In this document: piece after piece, positions 59,435 through 64,000 of the stretch | Layout: every line of letters starts with the position of its first letter | Numbering within the stretch: the first letter of the stretch is position 1 | The notes under the pieces: model-generated | The model's database searches: none | The model's input: the letters and a program-made list of their open reading frames with translations, nothing else | What the model was told of the DNA's origin: nothing | Translations under genes and position numbers: made by a program | NCBI RefSeq assembly: GCF_008831285.2 | Contig: NW_022204507.1 | Coordinates: forward strand, 1-64,000 | Length of the DNA: 64,000 nt | Reading direction: 5' to 3' | From: Nymphaea colorata | Lineage: Eukaryota; Streptophyta; Magnoliopsida; Nymphaeales; Nymphaeaceae

Positions 59435-60450
59435 CCTTTAACAACTAACAACATATGCAATGTTTTGTCTTGACAATGTTATGTATATCAAGTTTCCAAC
59501 CAATTGCTGGCACATAGTGACGTCTTCTTCCTTGCCTTCATCAATTCTGACATAGTACTTATCTCAATTGGTTTTGAGATATGTTTGCAATCAAGCATAT
59601 CATACTTACAAAGTAAGTCATCAACAAATTTCATTTTGACTTAAAAATAGTCCTTTAGATATGTAATCAAATTTTCATCCAAGGAAATGTCTTAACATTC
59701 CCCCTGCTCTTTTATTTCAAATCTCATTGTGAGATGTTCACAAATTTGATTATCTTCCTCATTGCCTTCATTAATAATTAAATCATCAACATAAATTAAC
59801 ATAATATTAATCTTTGTACGTCTTGTCTTGATGAAGAGACTGAAATATTCTAAAGCAACTTGGAATCCCTTAAACACTAAAAATTCAGTTATGCTTTCAT
59901 ACCATGCTATAGATGCTTGCCTTCCTCAATGTGCAGACATAGTTTGACTTATTTGTAGATCTCAATATTTCAATCTGTTCCATATAAAATTCATAGTCAA
60001 TTTCTTCATGCAAAAAGGCTTTCTTCAGAACCATTCACCTTAGCTTCCAGGATTTGGTTGCAAAAAGGACCGAAAGTCTTTTAAAAGTCAATAACATACT
60101 GACATGAAAATCCTTTCATGATCAGACGAGCCATGTATCTATCAATTGAGTCATTTGCCTTTCTTTTTATTTTGTGAACCTACTTGGAGGTAATGAGTTT
60201 CACTCTTGCAACTTTAGTACAAGCTTCTAGGTCTTGTTTTACATCAATACCTTCATCTTGTCTTTCATTTCGGCTTGCCATTTGTCAACATATTTTGTTT
60301 CTTTCGAAGTTGCTAGCTCGATCTTCAACAAGATTGCATAATCTTCATCAACATACTTGGAATTTGGCTTTTGGACTCTTGTTAATCTTCTTAATGTTGT
60401 AGGTGTCTCTTCTTTCTTTTTCTTTCTCTTCACTTGGCATCTGCTGGTAT
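59435..60450 (-). mobile_element. Ty1/copia pol remnant, unit B4, with YVDD core
   Basis: The frame at 59692-59877 shows the copia reverse-transcriptase catalytic signature LIYVDDLII followed by MRFEIKEQGE. The frame at 60239-60433 carries QKPNSKYVDEDYAILL and DKWQAEMKDKMKVLM, the usual start of the RT domain. The RNase H end was removed by the fusion at about 59434. Copia Pol order (integrase, RT, RNase H) is established knowledge; only RT is left here. Confidence 0.9.
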
Positions 60451-62085
60451 ATTATGTTTGGATTTGTTGTGTTAAGGCAGAACAATGGGCATCACAGCAA
60501 GAGAACACCATGATCAACAGGCCTTGGCATTTGCCCTCTCTCCAATTTCTGAGTGTTACAGTTGGTTGGAAATTGGACCTACATCTCAAGGTGCGGGTGA
60601 ATGGTAGAACCCTTGAAGAAATGATGGAGAAATTCAAGAGAGGATAAATAAAATGTGAAAAAATGGAAAAAGAGAGATGAAAACGAAAAGTGATCGGATT
60701 TTATACTGTCTTAAATGAATTATGAAATCGCACCAAAGAATTACTACTACAATAGAGTGCCTTACACTTTTCATAAGACAAAAATAGGTCCAGAAACGCG
60801 GACCCATTCGTCCAAAACAGCGGTCACCAAGTTTGAAGCAAAGCTAGGGATACGTTCTGGTGTACTTTCAGGTCACTGAGTAAGCTAAGAGGTCGTTTGG
60901 AAAGTTGTTCCTCCAGATAGAACAGACAAGACGTCTTGTCTACCACATCTCTGTCCTGTCCATCCAGTCATTGGTATTCTTTGTTTATTGTTTGATGGTT
61001 TTAGGAACAGAACACCATGTTCAATCTGTCCAGTGTTTATTTTCCTTCCTGTTTGTCTTGTCCGTCCTATCTATTATGCTGATGTTCAAGTTGTGTTTTG
61101 TGCATTCTATAAGTTTTGTTCAGTGTTTGCATCATATGTAGTCTGTTATGTCCATTGTTTGATAACTAGAACACTATCATCACAAGACCCACCATTATTT
61201 GTACATCATAGTTATCATATAACACTATCATAGTGAGATTTTCTTTGGCAACAATTCAACAGAATGCGTACATTCCAGTAAAAAAAATCTCAAATCACAA
61301 AAACTTCTGTGATAGTGATATGAAACTTGAATATTAATCTTCAATATTATGTGAATTTTAAAGATAGAATACAAATGTTAAACTTCTCCGAGGAAAAAAA
61401 TGGCCTACTAAACTACAAAATTTTTAATATACAAGCAGCAGAACATACCTAAGTTCATCTTCTTTTTTAGTTGCAGCAGGTCCTAGGGACATATAGAAAT
61501 GAAAAGCTAAAAGAGTTCAGTCAGGAGCCAATGAAGTCTTGTGTTAGAGGAGAGCGTTCACGTGGCTCACCCAACAGCCAAAGCTGTATCACCTAGAGGT
61601 GAATGCCACAACACGCAAAAGAAAGTGTATTTTGTGGGCTACCTGGTATATTTTGGGAGACTAAAAAATAAAGTGTATTTTGTGGGCTACCTGGTATATT
61701 TTGGGAGGTTTACATTACATTCTGATCTTCCACGTTCCCAAGTCCGTCTGGTTGAGTTTGAACTAACGGAATTTGCCATGGAACTCGATTTAGGTTTTCT
61801 ACGTAGCAAGAGAATATTTCTATGTGATTGCCATGGTCATCTGAATTTAGCTTAAGTAGCAAAATAATATATCTATGTGATTGATTTAGAGTTTTAATCA
61901 AACTTTTGTCAACTATCTGTTTCTGATTCAAATTCAGTTATGAAATTACGTACTAAATCTGATCCATTATATACTATACAGGCATGTACAGCCCAATGTA
62001 TATTAGGAATAGGTCATGTGCCATTGGTTTCCATCAATTTCTAAGCTAAGTGCTTCATGCGGTCACCTTCATTATCCGTTTTCAA

Positions 62086-62830
62086 TCAACAGCGCATAGA
62101 GTCAAGACCCAACAAGAAATCGTTCAAGTAAATGCACACTATATACACAGACGTTTCATCAAACAATTCGAGGGCTAGCCATGTGGGTACCTGAAAATGA
62201 GATGAAAATGTGTACTTTTCACTCAATCCTGCTGCAGCTCCAGAGAGGAATACCACAAATGAATGAGAGAGAAGAAGGAGAAAATTTGATGATTTTCTCG
62301 AAGGTTGCCTCACTTCCAAGTTGGTGTAGGATCACCTCAACAGGTGACGACTCAACTACTCACACACAAAATTCGGCTGCTGTGCCAAGGCCCTGTAGAA
62401 ACACTGATGGCGATGTCACCATTGTCGTGCCAGAGAACGATGCTGATAAGGTCCTTTGATGTGAAGTTTGGAGGAATATCAGATGGGTTGGTGGTTTTTG
62501 AGGGTGAGGGCATAACGAGTTCCGCTTGTTGTGAGGTGGATGGAAAGTTATACGCTTGCAGTGGCTCTTACCTGGAAGAAGCCATGGCAGCGGTTTGCGG
62601 ACAGAGAATCTGTAAGGAAGAGAAGAATGGGTAGCAGGTTGTAGAGATGGAGAAACATACCTTTGGAAGACACATAAACCTTTGAAGGGGGGTTGGAACG
62701 CAGCCTCCAAATGGTGTTTCTGCAATAGGAAGAGATGTGAACAAGGATGGTAGAAGAAGAAGAAGAGTGGGGAGGCAGTGAGCAATGAAAGGAAAGGAAA
62801 AGACTCTAGCGTTGAGTGGTCAGCATAGAG
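62086..62830 (-). pseudogene. Block Y, copy in unit B4
   Basis: The downstream segment (62364-62524, donor GTGAGT) lacks the 8-bp insertion, so one frame stays open from AELVMPSPSKTTNPSD through SKDLISIVLWHDNGDIAI. This is probably the ancestral form. The first frame, however, is closed by TAG five codons after the expected ATG (CAACGCTAG). The hydrophobic frame at 62086-62319 (NFLLLLSHSFVVFLSGAAAG) is retained. Each copy is therefore broken somewhere different. Confidence 0.35.
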
Positions 62831-63259
62831 CGAGAATGAAAGAAAGGAATGGAGAAAAGGTGATAACGAGGGAAAAAAAGGAGAGCTATATGTGTATTTG
62901 GAAAGAAAAGAAAAGAAAAGTATTTTTTAATATAATTCTAATCTCTCTGAAAATGAAGATTGGAAGGAAAAGGAATTCATTCCTTTTTCCCTTTTCTTGC
63001 TTCTCCTTTACCTAACCATTTTCTTCTCTTTCATTTTCCTTCCATCTATTTATTTTCCTTTCTTTCCATCCATTCAAACAATGCCTAAGGGTTTTGAGAT
63101 CGAGCATCTCGAGAAAGGAAAATCGAGTGTGCCGCTGGCGAGCGTCCATGGTGTCTATACCCAGCATTTTCGTCTCGAGTGTGTTTTGATTGTCCAGCAT
63201 CCAATGTTTGTGTTGACTAGGCGAAAAACGGAACATCGTACTCTGTTTCGCAGCATTAC

Positions 63260-64000
63260 TAGGGCTGCACAACGAGTCGAGCCAACTCGGGCTTGACTCA
63301 AACTTGCCTGGAAAAACTCGACTCATTTATAAATGAGTCGAGTTTGAGCTCACCCATTAAACTTGAATCGCTAAACGAGTCGAGTTCGAGTTGCAAGAAC
63401 TCGACTCGTTTAAACTTGACTCGACTCGTTATTTGAAATAAACTGAATCGTACAAACCGTTTCGTGAAACCGGTTCACCGGTTTTGGGTTAAAACAAAAG
63501 CCAATCTTACCGACTTGAATCTGTTTATATTTTATTCTGGCTGGTCTCCCTCTTCTCGATTTCTTGTCTTCCCTCTTCCGTCGACCACAATGGCCATACG
63601 AGACGAGGTCACTAGAGATGACCAAGGCCCACGGTACCACCCTTCGCCTTCGGTCATCCGTGTTTCATTGGGAAGGGGAAGGCTGGAGGGGTGAAGCTGC
63701 CAAGCGCCGAAGGGCAAGTGCGAAGCACGGCAGCCAGCAGCGGAGTAGCTGGCAAGGTGGCAGGCGGCTGGTGCTTCTTCTACTTCTTCTTGAATCGTTT
63801 CTTGTTTTGTTGGGTTTTCATTTTTTTTCCCTTTTTCAGTGCTTTTGCCTCATGCTTCTTGGTCTGATTTTTGTGCTAAAGAACAGAAGAAGCGCCAGGA
63901 TCTCGCTTGCGTGGTTGGTGCCACGTACCTTTGTCCCGGACTCCCGGTTATGGTTTATCTTCTCCCTTGTTTTTTTCTTGCTTTATTGCTTTTGTCTTTG
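63260..64000. mobile_element. hAT element, left part, continues beyond the window
   Basis: The left end TAGGGCTGCACA and the subterminal GAGTCGAG motifs are present. The left target sequence has changed to AGCATTAC. Whether the right end exists cannot be seen. Confidence 0.85.

Larger units (their letters stand above)
59435..64000. repeat. Repeating unit B, copy 4 (partial, runs off the window)
   Basis: At about 59434 the sequence switches from block C2 into the middle of the copia remnant, equivalent to about 25.40 kb. It then follows unit B through copia, the block equivalent to 13.5-14.2 kb, block Y and the left part of the hAT-type element. Block W is absent. Alignment with 50.34-55.15 kb is close. 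Confidence 0.85.

Overview
The window is AT-rich nuclear DNA from a land plant, most likely a flowering plant. The evidence is short GT-AG introns, Ty1/copia remnants in several decay states, hAT-type elements with 8-bp target duplications, solo LTRs, long TA/CT microsatellites and one exon of a HAK/KUP potassium transporter. I cannot name the species. There are no bacterial-style operons, rRNAs, tRNAs or CRISPR arrays, and no long intact gene.

The dominant structure is nested segmental duplication. Bases 1-8335 recur at 37557-45790. Between and after these lie copies of one repeating unit: B1 about 8.3-20.8 kb, B2 about 20.8-30.5 kb, a partly different unit (C1) about 30-33.6 kb followed by an older degenerate stretch to 37.5 kb, B3 about 45.4-56.2 kb, C2 56.2-59.4 kb and B4 59.4-64 kb. 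A full unit, read along the minus strand, holds a small four-exon gene (here 'X'), an AT-rich spacer, a copia pol remnant, two unidentified conserved blocks ('W', 'Y'), a non-autonomous hAT element and a gene with a tandem-repeat exon ('Z'). Units differ by internal deletions, often joined at a few bases of shared sequence, and by fusions between non-equivalent positions.

Gene X is the best candidate for an undescribed family. The copy at 30112-31768 (X2) splices in phase across four exons into 116 residues with six cysteines, behind a TATA box. The other four copies carry lesions: a two-base-longer exon 2 ending in TAG, a lost start codon, a lost acceptor, a deleted donor, or a chimeric truncation. 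Gene Z has a conserved 61-base exon followed by an exon built from minisatellite repeats; two Z lineages carry unrelated repeats in the same place. Functions of X, Y, Z and W are unknown to me. All gene models come from reading splice signals and comparing copies by eye, so they are hypotheses.
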